A model generated the notes under the pieces. The model was not told the origin of the DNA. It saw only the letters and a list, made by a program, of their open reading frames with translations, and ran no database searches. Both the position numbers and the translations under genes were made by a program. This document shows, piece after piece, positions 7,815 through 7,819 of a stretch of 7,819 nucleotides of DNA. The stretch is from Coxiellaceae bacterium (lineage in GTDB: Bacteria > Pseudomonadota > Gammaproteobacteria > GCA-013414725). The first letter of the stretch is position 1; every line of letters begins with the position of its first letter. The stretch covers positions 1,852,707 to 1,860,525 of the forward strand of contig CP058706.1 in the NCBI GenBank assembly GCA_013414725.1, given 5' to 3'.

Positions 7815-7819
7815 ATGAG
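7815..7819 (+). CDS. Start of a heat-shock gene, probably clpX, cut by window edge
   Basis: Only ATG and two bases (AG) are present. GAGG at 7802-7805, nine bases upstream, and the heat-shock promoter support a real start. ClpX is the usual gene after clpP and often begins Met-Ser, which AGT or AGC would give, but Arg is equally possible. lon is the alternative, since it too has a sigma-32 promoter and lies in the same cluster in many gammaproteobacteria. The identity rests on context alone. Confidence 0.5.

Overview
The window looks like a chromosomal segment of an AT-rich gammaproteobacterium, probably near Legionellales/Legionella-type lineages. This rests on the tRNA-Leu / tig / clpP order, the style of the c-di-GMP regulator and the base composition; it is an inference without a search. 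No phage genes, insertion sequences or CRISPR arrays are visible.

Layout. (1) Bases 1-228, minus strand: the 5' end of a UDP/GDP-sugar dehydrogenase gene running off the left edge. (2) 394-2997, plus strand, divergent from it: one large signalling gene. Rebuilt across its frameshifts it encodes about 869 residues in the order receiver, PAS, LOV-type PAS, GGDEF, EAL. (3) 2998-3272: a gene-free spacer with two diverged, inverted copies of a short repeat. (4) 3273-5164, minus strand: two adjacent genes I do not recognise, a soluble protein of about 291 aa followed 20 bases later by a membrane-anchored helical protein of about 333 aa. (5) 5165-5450: spacer with a possible tRNA promoter. (6) 5451-7515, plus strand: tRNA-Leu(UAG), tig (trigger factor) and clpP, tightly spaced and probably co-transcribed. 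(7) 7516-7819: a spacer with hairpins and a near-consensus sigma-32 heat-shock promoter, ending at a start codon that is probably clpX.

The dominant oddity is that every complete protein gene is broken by single-base indels, about 21 over roughly 5.6 kb of coding sequence. Many lie in A or T runs and most are losses of one base. Tig and ClpP, which should be intact in a living cell, are hit as often as the unknown genes, while their catalytic and signature residues are all preserved. The simplest reading is an unpolished consensus (homopolymer errors), not gene decay. I therefore annotate whole reconstructed genes rather than fragments.

Biology. The right half is the familiar protein-quality-control cluster: trigger factor folds nascent chains, ClpP is the protease, and the expected next gene, clpX, has its own heat-shock promoter. 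The left half pairs a c-di-GMP turnover protein, with possible phosphorylation and blue-light inputs, with a divergent surface-polysaccharide precursor gene. The LOV domain keeps its cysteine but carries Ile at the usual flavin-contacting Gln. The two unknown minus-strand genes are the most likely place for something undescribed, but the sequence does not reveal their function.
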